Origin: Streptomyces liliifuscus | GTDB taxonomy: Bacteria > Actinomycetota > Actinomycetes > Streptomycetales > Streptomycetaceae | Length of the DNA: 64,000 bases | Direction of reading: 5' to 3' | Assembly (NCBI RefSeq): GCF_016598615.1 | Contig: NZ_CP066831.1 | Coordinates: forward strand, 9,114,001-9,178,000 | Part shown: positions 16,211 through 24,794 of the stretch, in pieces | Layout: the number at the start of each line of letters is the position of its first letter | How positions within the stretch are numbered: the first letter of the stretch is position 1 | Notes under the pieces: generated by a model | The model's database searches: none | Seen by the model: only the letters and a program-made list of their open reading frames with translations | What the model was told of the DNA's origin: nothing | Position numbers and translations under genes: made by a program

Positions 16211-19200
16211 GGCTGCACCGGCTGCACATCACCGCCTTCGGGCCGTTCGGCGGCGCCCAGGAGGTCGACTTCGACGACCTGTCGGCCACCGGGCTCTTCC
16301 TGCTGCACGGTCCGACGGGCGCGGGCAAGACATCCGTCCTCGACGCCGTCTGCTTCGCGCTCTACGGATCCGTACCGGGCGCCCGCCAGGGCGGCTCCCT
16401 GCGCAGCGACCACGCCCTGGCCGCCACCCGCACCGAGGTGACCCTCGAACTCACCGTGGCCGGACGCCGGTTGGAGCTCACCCGGCAGCCGCCCTGGGAG
16501 CGCCCCAAGAAGCGCGGCGCGGGTACGACGACCGAGAAGGCACAGAGCTGGCTGCGCGAGTACGACGCGTCGGCGGGCTCCTGGAAGGACCTCAGCCGCT
16601 CCCACCAGGAGATCGGCGAGGAGATCACCCAGCTGCTCGGCATGAGCCGCGAGCAGTTCTGCCAGGTCGTGCTGCTGCCCCAGGGCGACTTCGCGCGATT
16701 CCTGCGGGCCGACGCCGAAGCCCGCGGCAAGCTGCTCGGCCGGCTCTTCGACACCCGCCGCTTCGCCGCCGTCGAACAGCGTCTGGCCGAACTCCGACGC
16801 GCCGCCGAGACCCAAGTACGAGCGGGGGACGCGGAGTTGCTGGCCGACGGCCACCGCATGCAGCAGGCGGCCGGTGACATCGTCGAGCTGCCGCTGCCCG
16901 ACCTGTCGCCGGGCGACCCCGGCCTCGCCGAATCCGTACTGGAGTGGGCGGCGATCGCCAGGAGCACGGCCCGCGAGAGGTTCACGGTCGCCCACTGTGC
17001 GCAGGCGGCCGCCGAGTCGGCCCAGGCCGCCGCGAATCACGTACTGGAGGACGTACGGGAAGTGGCGCGGCTCCAGCGGCGGTTCGGCGAGGCGCGGGAG
17101 CGGGCCGCCCGGCTGGAGGAGCGGTCCGGGGCCCACCGGGAGGCCCAGGCGCGTATGGAGCGTGCCCGAAAGGCCGAGGCGGTGGCGCCCGCGCTCGGGC
17201 TGCGGGACGCGACGGAGGCCGAGCACCGGCGGGCGGCCGGTACGGAGGCGCGCACGCGTGCCCTCCTGTCGGAGTCCTTCGCCGACGCGGGGGCGACGGG
17301 CCTCGCGGCCGCCGCGCGGAAGGCCGCCGAGGAGTTGGGCGGGCTGGAGTCGGCCCGCCGCGCCGAGTACCGGATCACCGAACTCACCGACGAACGCCAG
17401 GTGTTGGACCGGCAGGAGCGCGCCGACGAGGACATGCTGCACGATGCCGGGACCTGGCTCGCCGAGTGGGAAGCGACCCGGGCGGACCTGCAGACGCGTA
17501 TCGAGGAGGCCCAGGAGGCCGCCACCCGTGCCGAGCAGCTCGCCGTCCAGCGCGAGCCCGCGCAGGCGAGACTCGCCGCAGCCAGGATGCGCGACCAGCT
17601 CGCCGGGGACACGGACGAGGCCCACGCGCGCGTGCTGGCCGCACGCGAGCGCGCCGGCGACGCGCGCGCCCACTGGCTGGACCTCAAGGAGCAGCGCCTG
17701 AAGGGCATCGCCGCGGAGCTCGCCGCGGGGCTGGTGGATGGCGAGGCGTGCGCCGTCTGCGGTGCCACCGAGCACCCGGCGCCCGCCCGGAAGGTCGACG
17801 GACATGTCGGCCGGCAGGTCGAGGAGACAGCCCTGGCCGCCTACCAGCGCGCCGATGAGCAGCTCACCGAGGAGGAGCGGCGGCTCGGGGTCGTCCGCGA
17901 GGCGCTGGCCGCCGCGACGGCCGAGGCGGGAGACCTGCCCACCGGGCAACTCGCCGAACTGGCCGAGGAGTTGGAGCGACGACACGCCGAGGCGCACAGT
18001 GCCGCTTCCGGACTGCACGCGGCCCGTGAAGCCCTGGAACAGGCCGAGCGCGAACGCGAACGGCGACTCGCCGCCCAGCAGGAGGCCGCTCGCCGGGTCG
18101 CGTCCCGTGCCTCGCTGCGGGATGCCCTTGATCGCGAACGAGCCTCCCTGGAGGGGGAGTTGACGCAGGCTCGGGGTTCGGCGGGCAGCGTCGCCGCGCG
18201 GGCCGCGCAGCTGGAGCGGCAGGTCGCGCTGCTCACCGAGGCCGCGGACGCCGCACGTGTCGCGGCGGACACCGCCCAGCGGCTGAAGGACGCCGACGCG
18301 CGACTCGCCGACGCGGCCTTCCGCGCCGGGTTCGACACACCGTCGGCCGCCGCGGCCGCCCTCCTCGACGACGCGGCCCATCGCGACCTCCAGCACCGGC
18401 TCGACGCCTGGCAGCAGGAAGAAGCGGCGGTCCGCGCGGTGCTCGCCGAGGCCGAGACGACGGCCGCCGCCGGGCAGCCGCCCGCCGACCTCCAAGCGGC
18501 CGAGCAGGCCGCGTCCGCCGCCGGCCGACGGGTGCGCGAGGCGGGCTCCGCCCGTGACGCGGCCCGCCGCCGCTGCACGGAACTCGACCGGCTGACCCAC
18601 CGGGCGGGCGGTTCCGTGCGCCGGCTGGGGCCGCTGCGCGAGGAGTACGACCGTGTGGCCCGCCTCGCCACGCTCGCGGCCGGCACGTCCGCGGACAACG
18701 AACGCAAGATGCGCCTGGAGTCGTACGTCCTCGCCGCCCGACTGGAACAGGTCGCGGCCGCCGCGACCACCCGCCTCCAGCGCATGTCCTCCGGGCGCTA
18801 CACCCTCGTCCACTCCGACGACCGGGCCGGGCGGGGCCGCAGCGGCCTCGGCCTGCATGTCGTCGACGCCTGGACCGGCCGCGAGCGCGACACGGCGACC
18901 CTCTCCGGAGGCGAGACGTTCTTCGCCTCGCTCGCCCTCGCACTTGGCCTCGCCGACGTGGTCACCGACGAGGCCGGGGGCGTACGCCTCGACACCCTCT
19001 TCATCGACGAGGGCTTCGGCAGCCTCGACGACCAGACCCTCGACGAGGTCCTCGACGTCCTGGACTCACTGCGGGAGCGGGACCGCAGCGTCGGCATCGT
19101 CAGCCATGTCGCCGATCTGCGTCGACGGATCCACGCGCAACTGGAGGTGGTGAAGGGGCGGTCGGGGTCGGTTCTCCGGCAAGGGGGCGGGGGCGGCTGA
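16207..19200 (+). CDS. sbcC: Exonuclease subunit SbcC (SMC/Rad50-like ATPase)
   Basis: 997 residues. N-terminal Walker A: LLHGPTGAGKTSVLDAVCFA. Long Ala/Glu/Arg-rich coiled coils run from about 200 to 830 and are broken near 515 by the zinc hook CAVC in GEACAVCGATEHP. The C-terminal half of the ATPase has the signature TLSGGETFFASLALALGLAD, Walker B TLFIDEGFGSLD and the H-loop region VGIVSHV. SbcC dimerises through its heads and hook and regulates the SbcD nuclease in hairpin and double-strand-end processing. The ATG overlaps the stop of the small upstream ORF. Confidence 0.97.
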   Translation: MRLHRLHITAFGPFGGAQEVDFDDLSATGLFLLHGPTGAGKTSVLDAVCFALYGSVPGARQGGSLRSDHALAATRTEVTLELTVAGRRLELTRQPPWERPKKRGAGTTTEKAQSWLREYDASAGSWKDLSRSHQEIGEEITQLLGMSREQFCQVVLLPQGDFARFLRADAEARGKLLGRLFDTRRFAAVEQRLAELRRAAETQVRAGDAELLADGHRMQQAAGDIVELPLPDLSPGDPGLAESVLEWAAIARSTARERFTVAHCAQAAAESAQAAANHVLEDVREVARLQRRFGEARERAARLEERSGAHREAQARMERARKAEAVAPALGLRDATEAEHRRAAGTEARTRALLSESFADAGATGLAAAARKAAEELGGLESARRAEYRITELTDERQVLDRQERADEDMLHDAGTWLAEWEATRADLQTRIEEAQEAATRAEQLAVQREPAQARLAAARMRDQLAGDTDEAHARVLAARERAGDARAHWLDLKEQRLKGIAAELAAGLVDGEACAVCGATEHPAPARKVDGHVGRQVEETALAAYQRADEQLTEEERRLGVVREALAAATAEAGDLPTGQLAELAEELERRHAEAHSAASGLHAAREALEQAERERERRLAAQQEAARRVASRASLRDALDRERASLEGELTQARGSAGSVAARAAQLERQVALLTEAADAARVAADTAQRLKDADARLADAAFRAGFDTPSAAAAALLDDAAHRDLQHRLDAWQQEEAAVRAVLAEAETTAAAGQPPADLQAAEQAASAAGRRVREAGSARDAARRRCTELDRLTHRAGGSVRRLGPLREEYDRVARLATLAAGTSADNERKMRLESYVLAARLEQVAAAATTRLQRMSSGRYTLVHSDDRAGRGRSGLGLHVVDAWTGRERDTATLSGGETFFASLALALGLADVVTDEAGGVRLDTLFIDEGFGSLDDQTLDEVLDVLDSLRERDRSVGIVSHVADLRRRIHAQLEVVKGRSGSVLRQGGGGG

Positions 19201-19256
19201 CCGCTCGTTCGCGTGACTGTCGGTCTGTCGGTCTGTGGGTGGCATGGTCGTCGCTT

Positions 19257-19703
19257 TCAGCGGCCGACGGGGCGCCGCGGCAGGGGTGACGAGTACACGA
19301 CGCTCGTCGTCACCGAGCCGAGTGTGCCGATCTTGCCCGAGACCTCCTCCAGATGGCTCATCGAGCGCGTCGCGACCTTGATGACGAAGCAGTCGTCGCC
19401 CGTGACGTGGTGCGCCTCCAGGATCTCGGGGGTCGCGGCGACGAGGTCGTGGAACGGCTTGTAGTTGCCGTTCGGATAGCGCAGCCGCACGAAGGCCATG
19501 ACCGTCAAACCCAGGCTCTCCGGGGCCACGACCGCCGCGTAGCCCTGGATGACGCCGGCCTCCTCCAGGCGGCGCACTCGTTCGGTGACCGCGCTCGCGG
19601 ACATCGAGACGGCACGGGCCAGCTCGGCGAAACTGGCCCGGCCCTCGCGCTGGAGGACTTCGAGAATGCGCCAGTCGGTGGCGTCCGGGGAATACGCGGT
19701 CAT
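19257..19703 (-). CDS. Lrp/AsnC-family regulator
   Basis: 148 residues: an N-terminal helix-turn-helix (DATDWRILEVLQREGRASFA, ELARAVSMSASAVTERVRRL) and a C-terminal RAM/AsnC effector domain (MAFVRLRYPNGNYKPFHDLV, VTGDDCFVIKVATRSMSHLE). Such proteins bind amino acids and form octamers. The start at 19703 gives the family N-terminus; the frame extends 12 codons further upstream without support. It is divergently transcribed from the rhodanese gene, with under 190 bp between the starts, so the rhodanese gene is its likely target. Confidence 0.9.
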   Translation of the reverse strand: MTAYSPDATDWRILEVLQREGRASFAELARAVSMSASAVTERVRRLEEAGVIQGYAAVVAPESLGLTVMAFVRLRYPNGNYKPFHDLVAATPEILEAHHVTGDDCFVIKVATRSMSHLEEVSGKIGTLGSVTTSVVYSSPLPRRPVGR

Positions 19704-19890
19704 GCTCGATGGATAGCAGGGGAATCCCCGGCGGATCAAGGGCAGGGCCGTGGATCACTCCTTCAGGAAGCGGATCATCCGCCGTAGATTTCTGGTCAGG
19801 GAGTCCCGCGCGGACGGCGCAGAGAAGGCACCGGATAGACCGTTGTACGACGGCGACGGTGTCGGCGGGACCGGGAGGGAAAGCCGGAAC

Positions 19891-20436
19891 ATGACCGTGA
19901 CCAGCACCACCGCAGGCGGTACCACCGCGACCAGCACCACCACGGCCCGCAGTCGCACAGGCGGCACCATCGCCGTGAACCCCGTTCTGCGAGTCGCCCC
20001 GGCGTCTCCCGCCGAGGCTGCCGCCTACTTCGGTGCGAGCCTCGCCTTCCACGCCGACGTGTCCGACGTCGCCGCCGCGCTGGCGGGGGACGGCGACCCC
20101 GGCTTCGTCGTCCTCGACTCCCGCTCCACGGAGTCCTGGGACCAGGGGCATGTGCCCGGCGCGATCCACCTGCCCACCGCGCTCATCCCCGATCAGGCGG
20201 AGCAACTCCTCGACAGGGCCGTGCCGGTGGTCACGTACTGCTGGGGTCCGGGCTGCAATGGCGCGACCCGTGCCGCGCTCGCTCTCGCCGAACTCGGCTT
20301 CCAGGTCAAGGAGATGCTCGGCGGGTTCGAGTACTGGGCGCGCGAGGGCTTCGAGTTCGAGACCTGGGAGGGCCGCGAGCGGCGCGACGCCGACCCGTTG
20401 ACCGCTCCGGTCGGCGCGGAGGACTGCGGCTGCTGA
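19891..20436 (+). CDS. Rhodanese-like sulfurtransferase domain protein
   Basis: 181 residues. A Thr/Gly-rich N-terminus leads into a single rhodanese domain: FVVLDSRSTESWDQGHVPGA, IHLPTALIP, and the active-site loop VVTYCWGPGCNGATRAA with the catalytic Cys of YCWGPGC. The C-terminus ends in DCGC, which adds two further cysteines. Known relatives move sulfane sulfur or act in cysteine-linked stress responses. The ATG at 19891 follows GGGAGGG at longer than usual spacing; the reading frame is open 47 codons further upstream into the promoter region. The divergent Lrp-type gene suggests control by an amino-acid signal. Confidence 0.87.
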   Translation: MTVTSTTAGGTTATSTTTARSRTGGTIAVNPVLRVAPASPAEAAAYFGASLAFHADVSDVAAALAGDGDPGFVVLDSRSTESWDQGHVPGAIHLPTALIPDQAEQLLDRAVPVVTYCWGPGCNGATRAALALAELGFQVKEMLGGFEYWAREGFEFETWEGRERRDADPLTAPVGAEDCGC

Positions 20437-20546
20437 CCGCCCTACCGCCACCGTCGAGACGTCGTACGGACTCAGTCGTGTATCACCTCGCCCGGAGTGC
20501 AAAGGAATCGTCAATTCTGGGTCGCCGCGCCATGTAACTTCTGGGC

Positions 20547-21062
20547 ATGGCGAGTTACGCGGGTCCCAGTTCGGTCGAGTGGGTGGAGTCGGGCGGTGGA
20601 CCGCTCATAGCGATACCGGAAGTGGTGCTGCCGTTCTGGACGGGGGCCGACGGCGACGAGTTCGCCTCCGACTACGACAGGGCGTGTGAGGTGGAGGGCC
20701 TCGTCGGCCTGCTGCCCGTCGGCAACACCACCGCCCTCGTCCTCGGCGACGACCCCGCCGCGACGGCGTATCTGCCGGAGCACGGCACCTTCGTACGGTG
20801 GTGTGCCGGGGAGTCCGAGCGCGAGCTGCTGGCCGGGGTGCCGGCCGCCCTCGCGGGCGCGGCGTGGGAGCGGGAGGTGCGGTGGGAGATCCCCGGGCCA
20901 GTCGTCCTGTTCGACGCGGCATGGCCGGGGGAGGAGTCCACGAAGACGGGGCACCTGCGGATCGAACTTGCGCCGGGGCGGTACGTGGTCCGGGCGGCGA
21001 ATGCCGAGCCGGGGCCCGAGACGTGGATCGGGCTGGTGCAGATTAGGCCGCTCGGACAGTGA
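20547..21062 (+). CDS. Imm21-family immunity protein (orphan)
   Basis: 171 residues. It matches the actinobacterial Imm21 family as I know it: VEWVESGGGPLIAIPEVVLP, YDRACEVEGLVGLLPVG, TALVLGDDPAATAYLPEHG, then a beta-rich C-terminus ending GPETWIGLVQIRPLG. Imm21 proteins are predicted immunity partners of polymorphic toxins. No toxin gene lies next to this one, so it could protect against toxins of neighbours or serve another purpose. The ATG lies 6 nt after TAACTT, consistent with a leaderless mRNA. Confidence 0.72.
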   Translation: MASYAGPSSVEWVESGGGPLIAIPEVVLPFWTGADGDEFASDYDRACEVEGLVGLLPVGNTTALVLGDDPAATAYLPEHGTFVRWCAGESERELLAGVPAALAGAAWEREVRWEIPGPVVLFDAAWPGEESTKTGHLRIELAPGRYVVRAANAEPGPETWIGLVQIRPLGQ

Positions 21063-21306
21063 CGCGTGGCCTCGGGCAGGCGGCGACGCATGGCCTCAAG
21101 CAATGACACCGGGCCTCGCCCGGTGATGGATGGCCTCGCCCCGTGATCGAGGGCGGGCCTGCGACCTGCCTCGGCCGAGGAGCGGGGGACGGGGAGGGGC
21201 AGGCAACGGGCGGGCGCGATACCCCGGCCGAGGGGTGGGCCGGGACCAGGCATGGTGTCCCGGCCCCCGTGCCCGGCGGCCCGCCCGAAGCCGCTGAAGC
21301 GAGGTG

Positions 21307-21421
21307 AACCGCTCGGCCCGCGTCGGCCGGACCGCTTGGCCCGCGTCGGCCGGACCGCTCGGCCCACGCCAGCCCAACCGTCCAGCCCGCGTCAGCCGAA
21401 TCACGGCGTCCGCGCGTACCG
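21307..21421. repeat. Intergenic minisatellite, 5 x 23 bp, in the 424-bp gap before the SDR gene
   Basis: Five units with an exact 23-bp period start at 21307, 21330, 21353, 21376 and 21399 (first units begin ACCGCTCGGCCCGCGTCGG). The first two are nearly identical; later ones diverge. The rest of the 21063-21486 gap shows short degenerate repeats containing GGCCTCG and no convincing gene. Confidence 0.75.
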
Positions 21422-21486
21422 GACCGCCCCGCCCGCCGTCGAAAATGACATGTGGTGCGCACCGGCACCGCCCATCATGGTCCGCC

Positions 21487-22335
21487 ATGCCACCCCAACT
21501 CCCTTCCCCCACACCCGAAGCGCTGCGCCGCGACCCCCTCCCGCTGCGTGGCCGTGCCGCCCTGGTCACCGGTGCCAGCCGACGTGGAGGGATCGGCTAC
21601 GCCGTGGCCCGACGGCTGGCCGCGTACGGAGCGAGTGTGTACGCGCATCACCACGTACCGCACGACGCCGACATGCCCTGGGGTGCGGACCGCCCCGAAG
21701 AGGTGGTCGCCGGGATCCGCGAGGCACTCGCCGACCCCGGGGCGCTGGTCGTCGGCGGGCCGGGCGACCTCTCCGACCCGACGGGCCCGGCCGAGCTGAT
21801 AGCCACGGCCGCCGACGCGCTCGGCGGACGGATCGACATCCTCGTCGCCAACCACGCGCTGAGCGGCTCGGACGGCCCGCTCGACACGATCGACGCCGCG
21901 ATGCTCGACGCGCACTGGGCCGTCGACACCCGTTCCGTGATCCTCCTCGTCCAGGCCTACGCCCGGCTGCGCGCCGCTCTCCCACCGCGTACGGCGGGTG
22001 GGCGTGTGGTGATGATGACGTCGGGTCAGGACATCGCGGGCGGCATGCCGGGCGAGATCGCGTACGCCCTTCAGAAGGGCGCCCTCGCCTCGGTCACCCG
22101 CTCGCTGGCGACCACGCTCGCCGAGCACGCGGTGACCGTGAACGCCGTGAACCCCGGCCCCGTCGACACGGACTACATGACGGGCGACGAGTACGCCGCC
22201 ATCGCCGCGATGTTCCCTGCCGGGCGCTGGGGAATGCCGGACGATCCCGCGCGGCTCATCGCCTGGCTCGCGACGGACGAGGCCGAGTGGGTCACCGGGC
22301 AGGTGATCGACTCGGAGGGCGGGTTCCGGCGCTGA
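21487..22335 (+). CDS. Short-chain dehydrogenase/reductase (SDR)
   Basis: 282 residues of a classical-type SDR. The NAD(P)-binding turn is ALVTGASRRGGIGYAVARRL. The usual NNAG is replaced by ILVANHALSGSDG. The catalytic Ser lies in VVMMTSGQDIAGGMPGEIAY, with the YxxxK pair in AYALQKGALASV. AVNPGPVDTDYMT and WVTGQVIDSEGGF close the fold. A redox enzyme for an alcohol or ketone is expected; the substrate is unknown. The start at 21487 gives a 19-residue lead before the Rossmann fold. No Shine-Dalgarno sequence is visible. It is convergent with the DUF885 gene across a strong hairpin. Confidence 0.88.
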   Translation: MPPQLPSPTPEALRRDPLPLRGRAALVTGASRRGGIGYAVARRLAAYGASVYAHHHVPHDADMPWGADRPEEVVAGIREALADPGALVVGGPGDLSDPTGPAELIATAADALGGRIDILVANHALSGSDGPLDTIDAAMLDAHWAVDTRSVILLVQAYARLRAALPPRTAGGRVVMMTSGQDIAGGMPGEIAYALQKGALASVTRSLATTLAEHAVTVNAVNPGPVDTDYMTGDEYAAIAAMFPAGRWGMPDDPARLIAWLATDEAEWVTGQVIDSEGGFRR

Positions 22336-22387
22336 GGCGTTCGTCGAGCTGTGGTTGGTCGGCGTGCGGTCCGTCGACATTCGGTCC

Positions 22388-22437
22388 GGCGACCGGGCCC
22401 GGCAACGCACTCGACTGCGCTGCCGGGCCCGGTCGCC
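22388..22437. terminator. Bidirectional terminator between SDR and DUF885 genes
   Basis: GGCGACCGGGCCCGGCA (22388-22404) is perfectly complementary to TGCCGGGCCCGGTCGCC (22421-22437), giving a 17-bp stem with a 16-nt loop. It sits between two convergent genes and can serve both. Confidence 0.85.
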
Positions 22438-22451
22438 GTCGCGGTGGCCGA

Positions 22452-24143
22452 TCAGAGCCGGGACAGCTCGTCCACCAGGTCGTCCAGGCCCAGTGAACCC
22501 TGGGACAGGGCCGCCATGTGCCAGGCCTTCGCGTCGAACGCGTCGCCGTGGCGCTTCCTCGCGTTCTCACGGCCCAGCAACCAGGCGCGCTCGCCGAGCT
22601 TGTAGCCGATCGCCTGGCCGGGGATGGAGAGGTAGCGGGTCAGCTCGCTCTCCACGAAGTCCGCCGGGCGGCTGCTGTGCGCGCCGAAGAACTCCTCCGC
22701 CAGCTCGGGAGTCCAGCGCTCGCCCGGGTGGAAGGGCGAATCCGCCGGGATCTCCAGCTCCAGGTGCATGCCGATGTCGACGATGACGCGGGCCGCGCGC
22801 ATCATCTGGGCGTCCAGATAGCCGAGGCGTTCCTCCGCGTCCTTGAGATAGCCGAGTTCGTCCATCAGCCGCTCCGCGTAGAGCGCCCAGCCCTCGGCGT
22901 TCGCGCTGACGCCGCCCACGGTGGCCTGGTAGCGGGAAAGGTCTCCCGCGACGTGCGCCCACTGCGCGAGCTGGAGGTGATGGCCGGGGACGCCCTCGTG
23001 GTACCAGGTCGAGACCAGGTCGTACACCGGGAAGCGGGTCTGCCCCATCGTCGGCAGCCACGTACGGCCGGGGCGTGAGAAGTCCTCCGACGGTGCCGTG
23101 TAGTAGGGGGCCGCGGCGCTGCCCGGCGGGGCGATGCGGGACTCCACCTTCCGTACCCGCTCGGCGAGTTCGAAGTGCGTGCCGTCCAGTTCCTCGATCG
23201 CCTGGTCCATCAGGCTCTGCAGCCACTCGCGGACCTCGTCGACGCCCTCGATGTGCCTGCCGTGCTCGTCCAGGTGCGCCAGCGCGACCCACGGGGTCTC
23301 GGCGCCGGGCAGGACCTTCTCGGCCTCCTTCTTCATCTCGGCGAGGAGCCGGTGGTACTCGGCCCAGCCGTACTCGTACGCCTCGTCCAGGTCGAGATCC
23401 GTACCGTTGAAGTAGCGCGACCAGCGCGCGTACCGCTCGCGGCCCACGGTGTTCGGCGCGCCCTCGATCGCGGGCGCGTAGACGTCGCGCATCCAGTCGC
23501 GCAGCGCGACGACGGCGGCGGTCGCCGCTCCGGCGGCCTCGTCGAGTTCGGCGCGCAGGGTCTCGGGGCCGGCCGAGGCGAAGTCCTCGAACCAGCCGCG
23601 GCCCGAACCGTCGGTGTCCGACCACTCCGTGAGCTGCTCGATGAACGTCGCGGTGGGGCGCGGGCCCGCGTACAGCTTGCGCTCAAGGCCGAGGGAGAGG
23701 GACTCGCGGTAGCCGTCGAGGGCCGTCGGAACGGCACGCAGCCGGCGGGCGATCGCGGCCCAGTCCTCGTCCGTGTCCGTGGGCGTCACGGTGAACACCT
23801 CGCGCACCGCGTGCGCGGCCGTGCTCATGTTGCCGACGGCCCGCAGGCCCTCCTCGGCCTCGTGCACACCGAGTTCGGCGGTGAGCCGCTCGCGGAGCAG
23901 GCGTGCGCAGCGGCGCTCGATGTCACTGTCCGCGCCGGGCTGCCGCTCCGCCTCGTCGAGCCGCGCCAGTGTGGCCCGCGCGAGGGCCGCGAGCGCGTCC
24001 TGGCCGGCGGGCGAGGTGTCGGGCAACGAGCCCGAACTCTCCTTCACTCCGAGATACGTACCGGTGACCGGGTCGAGGGCGATGAGCTCGTCGACGTAGG
24101 TGTCGGCGACCTCGCGGGGCAGCGGGTTCTTCGTCTGTGACAT
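22452..24143 (-). CDS. DUF885 family putative metallopeptidase
   Basis: 563 residues. The DUF885 family hallmark is present: LVSTWYHEGVPGHHLQLAQW with an HExxxxHH zinc-site pattern, followed by GVSANAEGWALYAERLMDEL, which supplies a further Glu. It also has LPTMGQTRFPVYDLV and a C-terminal PGQAIGYKLGERAWLL segment. Most of the protein is helical, as in carboxypeptidase-like zinc enzymes. Peptide hydrolysis is inferred from fold and motif. No signal peptide is seen, so it should be cytoplasmic. The ATG at 24143 begins the family-typical N-terminus REVADTYVDELIALDP. Confidence 0.88.
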   Translation of the reverse strand: MSQTKNPLPREVADTYVDELIALDPVTGTYLGVKESSGSLPDTSPAGQDALAALARATLARLDEAERQPGADSDIERRCARLLRERLTAELGVHEAEEGLRAVGNMSTAAHAVREVFTVTPTDTDEDWAAIARRLRAVPTALDGYRESLSLGLERKLYAGPRPTATFIEQLTEWSDTDGSGRGWFEDFASAGPETLRAELDEAAGAATAAVVALRDWMRDVYAPAIEGAPNTVGRERYARWSRYFNGTDLDLDEAYEYGWAEYHRLLAEMKKEAEKVLPGAETPWVALAHLDEHGRHIEGVDEVREWLQSLMDQAIEELDGTHFELAERVRKVESRIAPPGSAAAPYYTAPSEDFSRPGRTWLPTMGQTRFPVYDLVSTWYHEGVPGHHLQLAQWAHVAGDLSRYQATVGGVSANAEGWALYAERLMDELGYLKDAEERLGYLDAQMMRAARVIVDIGMHLELEIPADSPFHPGERWTPELAEEFFGAHSSRPADFVESELTRYLSIPGQAIGYKLGERAWLLGRENARKRHGDAFDAKAWHMAALSQGSLGLDDLVDELSRL

Positions 24144-24227
24144 GCGGCCATCCTCATACGATGACCGGCGCCGCGTCAGCCCGGTTTACCGCGCCGTGTG
24201 CCGCGTCGGTCCGATTCCTGGCCGATG

Positions 24228-24734
24228 TCAGCCCGATTTCGCCGTGGGCGTGATCCCCGCGGGCTCGGGCGGCAGCAGGGGCCCGCAGTCCCACTGCTGG
24301 AAGATCAACCGGGTCTCGACGCGGGCCACCTCGCGGTGTGCGGTGAAGCCGTCGAGGACCAGCCGCTGCAGGTCCGTCATGTCCGCGACGGCCACATGGA
24401 CGAGATAGTCGTCGGGCCCGGTGAGGTGGAACACGGTCCGGGACTCGGGCAGCGCCCTGATCCGCTCCACGAACGGCCCGACCAACTCCCGCCGGTGCGG
24501 CCTGACCTGCACGGACAGCAACGCCTCCAGGCCACGCCCCAGCTTGGCCGGATCGAGCCGCAGTTGATGGCCCAGGATGATGCCCGCCCGGCGCAGACGG
24601 GCCACCCGGTCCAGGCAGGTCGAGGGCGCGACACCCACCTGTGCGGCGAGGTCGCGGTAGGTGGCCCGGGCGTCGTTCTGCAGCAACCGCAGAAGATGAA
24701 GATCCACCGGGTCCAGTACGACGGATTCAGCCAT
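24228..24734 (-). CDS. Lrp/AsnC-family regulator, divergent from the PLP enzyme
   Basis: 168 residues. Helix-turn-helix: DPVDLHLLRLLQNDARATYR, DLAAQVGVAPSTCLDRVARL. Effector domain: LLSVQVRPHRRELVGPFVER, FHLTGPDDYLVHVAVADM. The ATG lies 6 nt after TACGTT on the minus strand with no ribosome site, so the mRNA is probably leaderless. Only 60 bp separate its start from that of the divergent trans-sulfuration-type gene, which makes that gene the likely target, probably in response to methionine, cysteine or a related amino acid. Confidence 0.9.
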   Translation of the reverse strand: MAESVVLDPVDLHLLRLLQNDARATYRDLAAQVGVAPSTCLDRVARLRRAGIILGHQLRLDPAKLGRGLEALLSVQVRPHRRELVGPFVERIRALPESRTVFHLTGPDDYLVHVAVADMTDLQRLVLDGFTAHREVARVETRLIFQQWDCGPLLPPEPAGITPTAKSG

Positions 24735-24794
24735 GGCCCGAACGTAACACGGACTTCCGCGTCCATCATCCGTTCGGTGTTCAGGCTGCTGTCC

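Noticed and set aside
15859..18858. A 999-codon minus-strand frame over sbcC
   Set aside because: sbcC has complete Walker, zinc-hook and signature motifs; the antisense product has none.
19891..22335. Imm21 with neighbours as a toxin-immunity locus
   Set aside because: Neither the rhodanese nor the SDR resembles a toxin, and each gene has its own promoter.
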